From NCBI RefSeq assembly GCF_028288465.1, contig NZ_JAQBNR010000048.1, positions 56,325-120,324 on the forward strand: a stretch of 64,000 bases of DNA, given 5' to 3'. The notes below the pieces were generated by a model. The model saw only the letters and a program-made list of their open reading frames with translations, was not told where the DNA came from and did not search any database. The position numbers and the translations under genes are program-made. Positions 19,701-26,731 of this stretch are shown in pieces; position 1 is the stretch's first letter, and every line of letters begins with the position of its first letter. The stretch comes from Ferruginibacter sp. (lineage in GTDB: Bacteria; Bacteroidota; Bacteroidia; Chitinophagales; Chitinophagaceae).

Positions 19701-19901
19701 TTGTATAAAAGGAGAGGCAGTTTTGCGGAGCGCCTGCTGCTCAGTTTCAAAAGGAATGAAATGGGCATGGGGCGCCATGGTGTTTTGTGAAACCAGTTGC
19801 GGGTTTTCCCAATCATTGATAGATTGCGCATGAACAACCTGCTGTAGTAACAGCAGGTAAGTAATTATTTTTAAGGCAAGTTTTTTTCGTTGTATGGACA
19901 T
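16758..19901 (-). CDS. Beta-galactosidase, glycoside hydrolase family 2, exported
   Basis: A 1047-residue LacZ-like enzyme hydrolysing terminal beta-galactosides. It has an N-terminal signal peptide ending near HAQ (about residue 26), so it acts in the periplasm or outside. The sugar-binding jelly roll contains LDGRWKF, and the central barrel has GVNRHEHD (363-370), the acid/base glutamate in WSLGNESRFG (E473) and the nucleophile in IQVEYAHMMGNS (E536). A small-chain C-terminal domain ends with GGDNSWG near the C-terminus. Length fits full-size LacZ. It lies downstream of a terminator and so probably has its own transcript, although the neighbouring symporter, oxidoreductase and LacI regulator suggest a shared carbohydrate role. 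Confidence 0.95.
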   Translation of the reverse strand: MSIQRKKLALKIITYLLLLQQVVHAQSINDWENPQLVSQNTMAPHAHFIPFETEQQALRKTASPFIQSLDGRWKFLLVNTVAERPLNFYKNNFDTQQWNDIKVPANWQTEGFDKFIFTDVEYPIKPDPPYVPKDFNPVGSYKRNFTIPAAWNGKNIFIHLGAVNSFFYIWINGQYVGLSKDSKTPAEFDITRFVQKGQNSVAVQVFRFSDGTYLEGQDMWKLSGIERSVYLVARPKICVYDFFVKAALDEAYKDGLLNVTVSLNDAPVAATRYVEIKLVDNTGNIILQQQQLVSNKKEYHFAATIPWVRQWNAEHPELYKLFINYKNEHGHIIESILHKTGFRNIEIRHGLLLVNGKPIKIKGVNRHEHDMYTGKVITVESMVRDIQLMKQFNVNAMRCSHYPNREEWYELCDEYGLYVIDEANIECDGMDFHPLKTLSDKPAWQAAYLDRTRRMWERDKNFCSIITWSLGNESRFGDNFIATYNYLKSKDSTRPVQYEEARDNPYTDIICPMYKPLNIMQEHVKEWRTRPLIQVEYAHMMGNSGGNLKDDWDMIYEYPQLQGGFVWDFSDQAFKRKDANGRDIWAYGSDMGNVGETSDTSFCADGMFAADRTPHPQAFELKKVYQNILFEPVDFSANTIRITNRFDFTNLNNYTFTWYIKADGKIIAKGSIPTIDLSPQQSKDITLDLPAINAVAGKEYFLFIEAETKQSTALIPANFVIAWEQFNLPVFKEPAKKSLDNFPVIAGAEDTNKQTFSSTLFTVVFDKKTGWLNSYKQGNKELLIAPIVPSFWRAVTDNDIGNSLQMRCAVWQHAAENASLKSFIVKQLNAHAFTVNTVHYLASVDAYYYTTYLVNANGDIKITAALKAGEQAFPELPRFGMRLILNGSIDQASWLGRGPFDNYQDRNYASAVDLYTAPVEAMFHPYARAQESGNRTDVRWMALQDTTGTGLMALGEPLLSSGVLHFNMHNLDFDHTQKANKHGGSMQNENLVWWNIDYKQMGLGGDNSWGAKTHAGYTLPYQDYTYSFTLRLIKSGDMLTEKAKERY

Positions 19902-19916
19902 GTCGGTATGCGTAAA

Positions 19917-19959
19917 AATACAACAAGGAGTTATTGTATCAATAGCTCCTTGTTGTATT
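19917..19959 (-). terminator. Strong, probably bidirectional terminator after the Gfo/Idh/MocA gene
   Basis: A long near-perfect inverted repeat: AATACAACAAGGAG pairs with CTCCTTGTTGTATT, with further pairing of TTATT/AATAG toward a short loop. A/T runs lie on both sides. It lies just past the oxidoreductase stop (19977) and just before the beta-galactosidase start (19901), separating their transcripts. Confidence 0.88.
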
Positions 19960-19976
19960 AAAAAAAATGTTCAGTA

Positions 19977-21425
19977 TTATAGACTCCAGCCCGGTCTGTA
20001 AGTACGTTTTACAAACTGGTTGGCTTCATCAAAATTGGTGATCTTCATATTCGGACCATCCCAAAGCAGTTTAATAAAACGACCCGGATAATCAAAGTCA
20101 TCGTTGCCCTTTGGCTTGCGGATATCATAACTGCGGATGGCAAGGTTGCCCATCAGCACACTTTCTGTAAGCGGACCGGCAATGTCAAAATGCGAGCTCA
20201 GGTTCTTTGCTTTTTCACTGCCATAACCTGCAATCGCAGCTTCCACCCATGCAGCGTAGTGGCCATCTTCGCCATCTTTTACACGGGCAACAGTTTGCGG
20301 TACTTTTACTTCTTTGGTTCTTGAAGTCGGCAATAGTTGCGGATTAACGCCGTAAGTACCTGCCATCATTTTTCCTTTTGTACCAATAAAAATAACACCG
20401 TTACCGCCATCACCCATTTCTTCATTGGCACCCAACTCTTCGGGGCGTGTAGGTTGTATACCGCCATCCATCCAATGCAATTCTACATCGGGCTTGCCAT
20501 TTTTTCCTTTAAACCTCAACGTGATGTGCGATGCTATCGGACCGCTTTCAGGATAGTATGCTTTGTTCCAGTTTTCAATGTATTTTGTTGCTACGCTGCA
20601 TTCTGCGCTGGTAGGATATCCCAGCCCCATTACAGCAAATGCAGGCGCCATAATATGGCAGGCCATGTCACCTAGTGCACCGGTTCCATAATCCCACCAG
20701 CCACGCCAGTTGAATGGTAGTATACCTTCAAAATATTCTCTTTTGGGTGCTGTTCCCAACCATAGATCAAAATCAAGTCCTGCCGGTATAGGAGATGTTG
20801 TGGCTGGTCTGCCAACACCCTGTGGCCATATAGGACGGTCAGTATAACAATAGATAGTATGTACATCACCAATGGTGCCTGCATTGTACCAATCCTGTAA
20901 CTGGCGTACACCATCACCAGACGAACCCTGGTTACCCATCTGCGTTACCACTTTATATTTATGCGCTGCTTCTGTCAACATGCGGGCCTCATAAATATCA
21001 TGCGTCATTGGTTTTTGCACATATACATGTTTGTTCAATTGCATGGCTGCCATCGCTGCTACGCCGTGCTGATGATCTGGTATAGATACAGAAACCGCAT
21101 CAATGGACTTGCCTTCCTTGCTCAGCATTTCACGGAAGTCTTTATAATATTTTGCTTTGGGAAATTTCTTACGGGTTTCAACAGCCTGGCGGTCATCTAC
21201 ATCGCATAAAAAACCGATGTCTGCTTTTCCGCTTTTAAAAAAGTTTTCAATATCGCTTGAACCCTTACCACCGGCGCCAATACCGGCCACCACCAGCCTG
21301 TCGCTGGGTGCAACAAAACCACGCCCCAATACATGGCGTGGTACAATAAAAAATCCGGCCGCAGTGAGTGCAGAGTTGCGGATAAACTTACGCCGGGAAT
21401 CCTGAACGACAGTTTTCTTTTTCAT
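19977..21425 (-). CDS. Tat-exported Gfo/Idh/MocA-family oxidoreductase
   Basis: A 482-residue NAD(P)-dependent sugar or cyclitol dehydrogenase-like protein. The N-terminus has a twin-arginine signal (SRRKFIRNSALTAAG, about 10-24), which predicts export folded with its cofactor. The Rossmann motif follows as VVAGIGAGGKGS, and the family EKP-like motif appears as VQKPMTHD after HQHGVAAM. The C-terminal alpha/beta domain has GDMACHIM. Exported members are common in Bacteroidota glycan and cyclitol loci and are often of unknown substrate. Here it sits between a GH2 enzyme and an SSS symporter/inositol oxygenase pair. An inositol or glycoside-oxidising role is inference. Confidence 0.9.
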   Translation of the reverse strand: MKKKTVVQDSRRKFIRNSALTAAGFFIVPRHVLGRGFVAPSDRLVVAGIGAGGKGSSDIENFFKSGKADIGFLCDVDDRQAVETRKKFPKAKYYKDFREMLSKEGKSIDAVSVSIPDHQHGVAAMAAMQLNKHVYVQKPMTHDIYEARMLTEAAHKYKVVTQMGNQGSSGDGVRQLQDWYNAGTIGDVHTIYCYTDRPIWPQGVGRPATTSPIPAGLDFDLWLGTAPKREYFEGILPFNWRGWWDYGTGALGDMACHIMAPAFAVMGLGYPTSAECSVATKYIENWNKAYYPESGPIASHITLRFKGKNGKPDVELHWMDGGIQPTRPEELGANEEMGDGGNGVIFIGTKGKMMAGTYGVNPQLLPTSRTKEVKVPQTVARVKDGEDGHYAAWVEAAIAGYGSEKAKNLSSHFDIAGPLTESVLMGNLAIRSYDIRKPKGNDDFDYPGRFIKLLWDGPNMKITNFDEANQFVKRTYRPGWSL

Positions 21426-21594
21426 GATGATCTGTGTTGTTGTTTTAAATTTAAGTTTGAAATCTTATATCGATGCGCAAAAAAATTAAGCTACAATTTA
21501 ACTTAACTATTTCGCTTTACAGCTACCACCGGTACTTTTTAATCCACCGTACAAAGCCCGGCCGATATACTTTGTGCGTTTAGCAAAATTATGC

Positions 21595-23223
21595 TTACCA
21601 AAAAACCGTGTATAAAGCAATCAAAACACCACTGATAATAATTGAACCTACGGCAAACCCCGGCGTAATTTTAAACATGGAGGAATCAACTTCAATTTCA
21701 TGTTCGCCTTCCTTTTTAGGTCTGGCAAGGCTCATTACAATCATCAAAGCCGTAATGGTTAGAAAGGTTATCACCATCCTGTTTAAAAAAGCAATATCAG
21801 GAAAAGCGCCACTCGTCCATACCGGTAAAAATTTCAACACTGTTGAAATTGGGATAGTTAATACAGCGCCTGCCAATGCTGCCGCAGCAGTTGTGCGTTT
21901 CCAGAAAAAACCGAGTGAGAAAATGGCCAGCACTCCCGGAGAAACAAAGCCTACATATTCCTGGATAAACTGGTAAGCCTGGTCAAGCGATTTTAGCGCG
22001 GGTGCTACGATACCTGCAATAACCATCGCAATTACAACCGCCCACCTTCCAATCAGCACCATTTTTCTCTCCGACGCTTCTTTATTAAAATACTTTTTAT
22101 AGATATCAAGCGAAAAAATGGTAGAGATACTATTTGCTTTACCCGCCAGCGATGCCACAACTGCTGCGGTCAATGCTGCAAAGGCAATGCCCTTTAAACC
22201 TGCCGGCAATAAATTCATTAGTGTCGGATAGGCATGATCCGGTTTAATAACCCCTGCCGCATCGGACATCTCTTGCTGAAACATTCCTTTGTTATGCAAT
22301 ACATACATTACAATGCCGGGTAACACTGCAATCACAGGCACTAACAATTTTAAAAAAGCAGCAAATAAAATCCCTTTTCTGGCCGTGACCAAGTCTGCGC
22401 CCAGTGCACGCTGTACAATGTATTGGTTGCATCCCCAGTAAGCCAGGTTGTTTACCAGCATACCGCCAAACAGCACCGACAGGCCGGGCAATTCTTTATA
22501 ATACTTGTTGGATGAATCAAATATCATGTGAAAATGTTCCGGCGCTTCTTTGCGTAAAATGGACATCCCTTTAAAAATATCTTTACCAAAGCCATATTCT
22601 TCTGACAATAAAGACAAGGCAAGATAAGTGGTCACTAATCCACCTAAAATCAATACCACCACCTGCACAACATCGGTATAGCCAATTACCTTCATGCCAC
22701 CCAGCGTAACTACCAGCGAAAAAATTACCAGGCCAACAATGCTCCATTCAAAACTCACCGTAGAGATGGACGAAATAGCAAGCGCACCGAGGTAAATAAT
22801 AGAGGTAAGATTTACGAACACATATACCAGCAGCCAGAATACCGCCATGATAGTACTTACGGTATCATTATACCGCATGGATAAAAATTGCGGCATGGTG
22901 AAAATTTTATTTTTCAGGTACACCGGAATTACAAAAATGGCAATGATAATGAGCACCGCTGCTGCCATCCACTCGTAGCTCGATATGGCCAATCCCAATG
23001 CGAAACCCGAACCCGACATGCCGATAAAATGTTCTGCAGAAATATTGGAAGCAATGATGGATGCGCCGATTGCCCACCAGGTAAGGGATCCTTCCGCAAG
23101 AAAAAAATCTCTGGAACTGGCCGTGGACGACTTCTTTTTGTGGTAGATATAATATCCGTAAGCCGAGACCGCAATAAAGTAAACAAAGAATACAATGTAG
23201 TCGAGTGTATGCAATTGATTCAT
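21595..23223 (-). CDS. Sodium/solute symporter (SSS family), probable sugar or inositol uptake
   Basis: A 542-residue polytopic inner-membrane transporter with about 13-14 hydrophobic helices. It opens with LDYIVFFVYFIAVSAYG and contains the SSS signatures GASIIASNISAEHFIGMSGSG and AALTAAVVASLAGKANSISTIFSLDIYK. The family uses the sodium gradient to import sugars, inositols or sialic acids. The ATG at 23223 is preferred over a TTG two codons upstream. It is next to the myo-inositol oxygenase gene on the same strand, so myo-inositol is the most likely substrate; this is inferred from context only. Confidence 0.92.
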   Translation of the reverse strand: MNQLHTLDYIVFFVYFIAVSAYGYYIYHKKKSSTASSRDFFLAEGSLTWWAIGASIIASNISAEHFIGMSGSGFALGLAISSYEWMAAAVLIIIAIFVIPVYLKNKIFTMPQFLSMRYNDTVSTIMAVFWLLVYVFVNLTSIIYLGALAISSISTVSFEWSIVGLVIFSLVVTLGGMKVIGYTDVVQVVVLILGGLVTTYLALSLLSEEYGFGKDIFKGMSILRKEAPEHFHMIFDSSNKYYKELPGLSVLFGGMLVNNLAYWGCNQYIVQRALGADLVTARKGILFAAFLKLLVPVIAVLPGIVMYVLHNKGMFQQEMSDAAGVIKPDHAYPTLMNLLPAGLKGIAFAALTAAVVASLAGKANSISTIFSLDIYKKYFNKEASERKMVLIGRWAVVIAMVIAGIVAPALKSLDQAYQFIQEYVGFVSPGVLAIFSLGFFWKRTTAAAALAGAVLTIPISTVLKFLPVWTSGAFPDIAFLNRMVITFLTITALMIVMSLARPKKEGEHEIEVDSSMFKITPGFAVGSIIISGVLIALYTVFW

Positions 23224-23269
23224 CAGCAAGCATTCATTTTAATGAACTGTCAAGATAAGTAAAAATGGC

Positions 23270-23281
23270 TGTTTGCAAACA
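23270..23281. promoter_or_regulatory. 12-bp palindrome upstream of the symporter gene
   Basis: TGTTTGCAAACA is a perfect palindrome about 47 bases upstream of the symporter start. It could be an operator for a LacI-type or other regulator, but it differs from the palindrome in front of the LacI gene. Confidence 0.35.
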
Positions 23282-23310
23282 ATACACTGGTAGTAAATAT
23301 CCCAAACACT

Positions 23311-23349
23311 AAACTACCACACTTTTCATCGTGAAAAATGTGGTAGTTT
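23311..23349 (-). terminator. Long hairpin between inositol oxygenase and symporter genes
   Basis: An 18-bp inverted repeat with one mismatch (AAACTACCACACTTTTCA and its partner) encloses a three-base loop. It lies about 97 bases past the inositol oxygenase stop, so it may terminate that transcript or stabilise its 3' end. A classic T-run is lacking on the minus side. A second small palindrome, GTTTACAGTAAAC, adjoins it at 23350-23362. Confidence 0.6.
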
Positions 23350-23445
23350 GTTTACAGTAAACTAAAAGAGATAAAAAACAATTGTAACAAAATAAATAAG
23401 CAGGATATCAAATAAAAAACGGAGAGCTAAAAATAATTGCTTCGG

Positions 23446-24348
23446 TTAAAATCTTAAAGTGGCTGGTAAATATTTTTTTATCAATGCTTCGTAATAAGGT
23501 TTCAATTCAACCCAATTGGGAGGAGTTGGGTTTTTAGAATATAAATCATATGGGTTAAAAAGATCTACCCATTTAAACATCTCATGGTCGTGGGCACTCA
23601 TCAGGTGATCGTATGCATGCTCACGATGTTGCGCATAAAAAGAGTGATAACGCAACATGTACAAACCGGGTTCAGGCAAATAATCTTTCATCATGTGGTA
23701 TACATATTCATCGTGTCCCCAGGAAAGATGCACATTATCTAATCCGCAATTGGGGCTATATACACCGTACTTGGTGTTGTAGCGTTCGTCGTCGTAATCC
23801 GGGCTATCTTTAAAAAATTCGGGATACACAATTTTGTCTGAAAAGGCGCAACCAACCGGGAATGTATCACCCACAGCCGCCCATTGTGGTTCACCAAACA
23901 GGCAGAGTACTTTACCCATATCGTGCAACAAACCAGTCAGTACCATCCAATCGGGATGACCATCGCGACGGATCGCTTCAGAAGTCTGTAGTAAATGCTG
24001 AAACTGGTCAAGATCTGTATCCGGATCTGAGTCATCTACCAGTTGATTGAGGAACTGAAATGCGTCCCATACGGGCATTTCTTTTTTATCAAACTTTAAA
24101 TAATTAGCCTTTTTGCTGAGCACAAAATCGTAACTCTGGTAAGTGTGGTTGAGCCTGTAAAATTCGCGTACGGTATCTCTTTCCGGGCTCTCGTAATTGC
24201 GGTAGGCTTCTGTTGATTTATCGGTTGCAATTGACTCCGGATCGGGATAACGCTCCAATACATCGTCTTCCCAAACATCCAGGCTTTTTAGCGGATTGAG
24301 GGCGCTTTGGCTTAATTCATCTGTAGCAGGTAACATATGTGCAGGCAT
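23446..24348 (-). CDS. Myo-inositol oxygenase
   Basis: A 300-residue di-iron oxygenase of the MIOX family that cleaves myo-inositol to D-glucuronate with molecular oxygen. The iron-ligand pattern is complete: H118 in FQHLLQTSEAIR, H142-D143 in GLLHDMGKV, H212 in WGHDEY, H235 in LRYHSFYAQH and D268 in FNPYDLYSK. The spacing closely follows that of the mammalian enzyme. Substrate-loop motifs PEFFKDSPD and YGVYSPNCGLDNVHLSWGHD are present. The gene is transcribed away from a LacI-type regulator across a shared promoter region with a perfect palindrome. The next gene encodes a sodium symporter, suggesting an uptake-and-oxidation unit for inositol; glucuronate catabolism genes are not in the window. 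Confidence 0.95.
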   Translation of the reverse strand: MPAHMLPATDELSQSALNPLKSLDVWEDDVLERYPDPESIATDKSTEAYRNYESPERDTVREFYRLNHTYQSYDFVLSKKANYLKFDKKEMPVWDAFQFLNQLVDDSDPDTDLDQFQHLLQTSEAIRRDGHPDWMVLTGLLHDMGKVLCLFGEPQWAAVGDTFPVGCAFSDKIVYPEFFKDSPDYDDERYNTKYGVYSPNCGLDNVHLSWGHDEYVYHMMKDYLPEPGLYMLRYHSFYAQHREHAYDHLMSAHDHEMFKWVDLFNPYDLYSKNPTPPNWVELKPYYEALIKKYLPATLRF

Positions 24349-24390
24349 TTAAATTTTACAAGAAATTTACTTCTGCTAATTTGCGCATTT

Positions 24391-24398
24391 TAAATTTG
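24391..24398 (+). promoter_or_regulatory. Candidate -7 promoter element for the LacI-type regulator
   Basis: TAAATTTG matches the Bacteroidota -7 consensus TAnnTTTG. The expected start of transcription (about 24402-24406) would place the palindrome at 24426-24443 in the early transcribed region. No good -33 element is seen. Confidence 0.45.
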
Positions 24399-24425
24399 TA
24401 TCAGTACATTATGGCTGGGTTTATT

Positions 24426-24443
24426 TACGAAACCGGTTTCGTA
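24426..24443. promoter_or_regulatory. Perfect 18-bp palindrome, probable LacI-family operator
   Basis: TACGAAACCGGTTTCGTA is an uninterrupted palindrome with a central CG, as preferred by LacI/GalR-family dimers. It lies between the divergent inositol oxygenase and LacI-type regulator genes, 43 bases before the regulator ATG. Autoregulation and control of the oxygenase gene are the natural reading. Confidence 0.8.
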
Positions 24444-24485
24444 CAGGACGTAAATTTTATGTAGCTTTCGGTATTCTAAACAGGT

Positions 24486-25508
24486 ATGAAAGAGAAAGTA
24501 ACCAATGTAACGATTAAAATGCTGGCCAACCAATTGGGGCTTTCTATTTCTACGGTTTCCAAAGCCATCAGCGACAGCCATGAAATAAGCGCTGCAACAA
24601 AACAGCGCGTGAATGACCTGGTTGAAAAATTAAATTACAAACCCAACCCTTACGCCAGCAGTTTAAGAACCAGAAACAGTAAAACGATTGGAGTTGTATT
24701 ACCCGAAGTGGCGGATAGTTTTTTTGCGCAGGCAATCAATGGCATTGAGTCAGTGGCTGAAGAAAAAGGATACCATGTACTGATCTATTTATCGCATGAA
24801 AGTTTTGAAAGGGAAGAACAGATTATAAAAGATTTTGAGAGCGGCCGGGTGGATGGTGTATTGATTTCTGTTGCAAAGGAAACCGAACAGCACAAACACA
24901 TTGACACCCTGCTAGAGAAGAAAATACCACTTGTTTTCTTTGACCGGGTGATTGATGAAGTGGCTACCACAAAAATTATAACAGATGATTACGAGGCCGC
25001 TTATACAGCAACTGAACATCTTATAAAACAGGGATATAAGCAAGTTCTTTTTCTGTCTTTTTCGCAAACACTCTCTATCTCCTGTAAAAGACTGGAGGGA
25101 TATAAAAAATCCCTGTATGATAACACCATAAAATTTTCCAGCGGCAATGTGCTGAGATTTTCAAATGATGCAAAAAAAGATTATAGCAATTTGTTAAGAA
25201 AACTAACATCACTGAAAAAAGGGATAGGTGTTCTTGCATCTGTTGAAAAGTTGGCCTTGCCCCTTTACCAGGCCTGTGAAGAATTACAGTTACGTATACC
25301 ACAAGATGTAGGGTTGATCAGTTTTTCTAATTTAGATTCCGCCGCATTTTTACACCCACCATTAACGACCATTACACAACCGGCATTTGAAATGGGCAAA
25401 GCCGCGGCTGCCTTCCTGGTAAAGGCTTTGGAAAGAAAAAATTTTGAACTGGCGGATGAGGAGATTGTGATTCCGTCAGTTATGATTGTAAGAAAATCGA
25501 CCTTGTAA
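24486..25508 (+). CDS. LacI-family transcriptional regulator
   Basis: A 340-residue regulator. The N-terminal helix-turn-helix reads VTIKMLANQLGLSISTVSKAISDSHEIS (about 8-35), and the hinge helix segment is NPYASSLRTRNSKTIGVVLP. The remainder is a periplasmic-binding-protein-like sensor domain (DSFFAQAINGIESVAEEKGY; DGVLISVAKE; PLVFFDRV; PPLTTITQPAFEMGK). Such proteins bind palindromic operators and release on sugar binding, or in some cases activate. The divergent arrangement with myo-inositol oxygenase and the perfect palindrome between them point to an inositol- or glycoside-responsive regulator. The effector is unknown. Confidence 0.94.
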   Translation: MKEKVTNVTIKMLANQLGLSISTVSKAISDSHEISAATKQRVNDLVEKLNYKPNPYASSLRTRNSKTIGVVLPEVADSFFAQAINGIESVAEEKGYHVLIYLSHESFEREEQIIKDFESGRVDGVLISVAKETEQHKHIDTLLEKKIPLVFFDRVIDEVATTKIITDDYEAAYTATEHLIKQGYKQVLFLSFSQTLSISCKRLEGYKKSLYDNTIKFSSGNVLRFSNDAKKDYSNLLRKLTSLKKGIGVLASVEKLALPLYQACEELQLRIPQDVGLISFSNLDSAAFLHPPLTTITQPAFEMGKAAAAFLVKALERKNFELADEEIVIPSVMIVRKSTL

Positions 25509-25540
25509 TGGATTAGATTGTTGCACAAATACTGATAATA

Positions 25541-25586
25541 AAAAAAGGTGCAAATAGCAAATTACTTTGCCATTTGCACCTTTTTT
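25541..25586. terminator. Bidirectional terminator between lacI-type gene and leuB
   Basis: AAAAAAGGTGCAAAT pairs perfectly with ATTTGCACCTTTTTT, and the intervening bases hold a second stem, GCAAA/TTTGC. The genes on both sides converge here, so it can serve both transcripts. Confidence 0.93.
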
Positions 25587-25598
25587 AAAAACTTATTC

Positions 25599-26672
25599 TT
25601 ATAAAAATTTCAACACCGCTTCGCCCATGGCTTCAGTTCCTAAAATGTTTTCTTTAGCAATTGTTTTGTCTGCAATATCAACAGTTCGGTAACCTGCTTT
25701 CAATACCTGGTCAACAGCGCTGATCACCAAGTCGGATTCTTCCTTCATTCCAAAAGAAATATCCAGCAATAAAGCGGCAGATAATACAGAAGCCAATGGA
25801 TTCGCAATTCCTTTACCTGTAATATCATGCGCTGAACCGTGAATGGGCTCATATACACCCGTACCATCTCCTATTGATGCAGAGGCCAGCATGCCCATAG
25901 AACCTGCAATCTGCGATGCTTCGTCGGTTAAAATATCACCAAATAAATTGGCGGTTACCACCACATCAAAGCGACGGGGATCTTTAATCAGTATCATCGC
26001 AGTAGAATCTACAAACTGGTATTCCACTTCAACATCCGGATATTCCAATGCCAGCTTCTGAATTTCTTCTCTCCAAAGGCGGCTTGTTTCCAGTACGTTT
26101 GCTTTATCAACAGAACATAATTTTTTGCGTCTTGTTCTGGCTGCTTCAAAAGCCTTGCGGCCTATACGCTCTACTTCAAAACGGCTGTACTCGGCCACAT
26201 CGAAGGCGGTATTGCCATCATTCTTTCTTCCCTTTTCACCGAAATAAATATCACCGGTGAGTTCCCTGAAAAATAAAATATCAGCACCTTTTAATATTTC
26301 TGGCTTAATGCTGGAAGCACCTAACAATTCATCAAATAATTTGATCGGACGAAGGTTGGCATACAGGCCCAATTCTTTTCTCATCTTCAGCAACCCCTGC
26401 TCTGGTCTTACTTTTGCAGAAGGATCGTTGTCATACTTAGGGTGACCCACTGCTCCAAACAATACCGCATCTGAATTGCGCATTTTTTCAAGCGATTCAT
26501 CCGGTAAAGGATTACCGGTAGCTTCAATGGCCACGTGACCTATTAAGGCTTCATCGTAAGTAAATTCATGGCCAAACCTGGCCGCTATTTTGTCCAACAC
26601 TTTTTTTCCAACCAAAGTAACTTCCTGTCCTATTCCATCTCCGGGAACAACAAGAATATGCTTTTTCGCCAT
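25599..26672 (-). CDS. leuB: 3-isopropylmalate dehydrogenase
   Basis: A 357-residue NAD-dependent beta-decarboxylating dehydrogenase. It carries PGDGIGQEV at the N-terminus, the substrate arginines in LGLYANLRPIKL and FRELTGDIYFGEKG, the metal-binding DEASQIAGSMGMLASASIG and EPIHGSAHDITGKGIANPLA for NAD. It oxidises 3-isopropylmalate in leucine synthesis. Enzymes of this family also accept 3-methylmalate, so with a citramalate synthase upstream it probably serves the pyruvate route to isoleucine too. It is the last gene of leuC-leuD-cimA-leuB and ends at a bidirectional terminator. Confidence 0.96.
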   Translation of the reverse strand: MAKKHILVVPGDGIGQEVTLVGKKVLDKIAARFGHEFTYDEALIGHVAIEATGNPLPDESLEKMRNSDAVLFGAVGHPKYDNDPSAKVRPEQGLLKMRKELGLYANLRPIKLFDELLGASSIKPEILKGADILFFRELTGDIYFGEKGRKNDGNTAFDVAEYSRFEVERIGRKAFEAARTRRKKLCSVDKANVLETSRLWREEIQKLALEYPDVEVEYQFVDSTAMILIKDPRRFDVVVTANLFGDILTDEASQIAGSMGMLASASIGDGTGVYEPIHGSAHDITGKGIANPLASVLSAALLLDISFGMKEESDLVISAVDQVLKAGYRTVDIADKTIAKENILGTEAMGEAVLKFL

Positions 26673-26731
26673 GTTATTTTTATTTTATCAGGTAAATGTA
26701 TTGCGTCTTTTGCGTGTATGCGTTATCGTTA

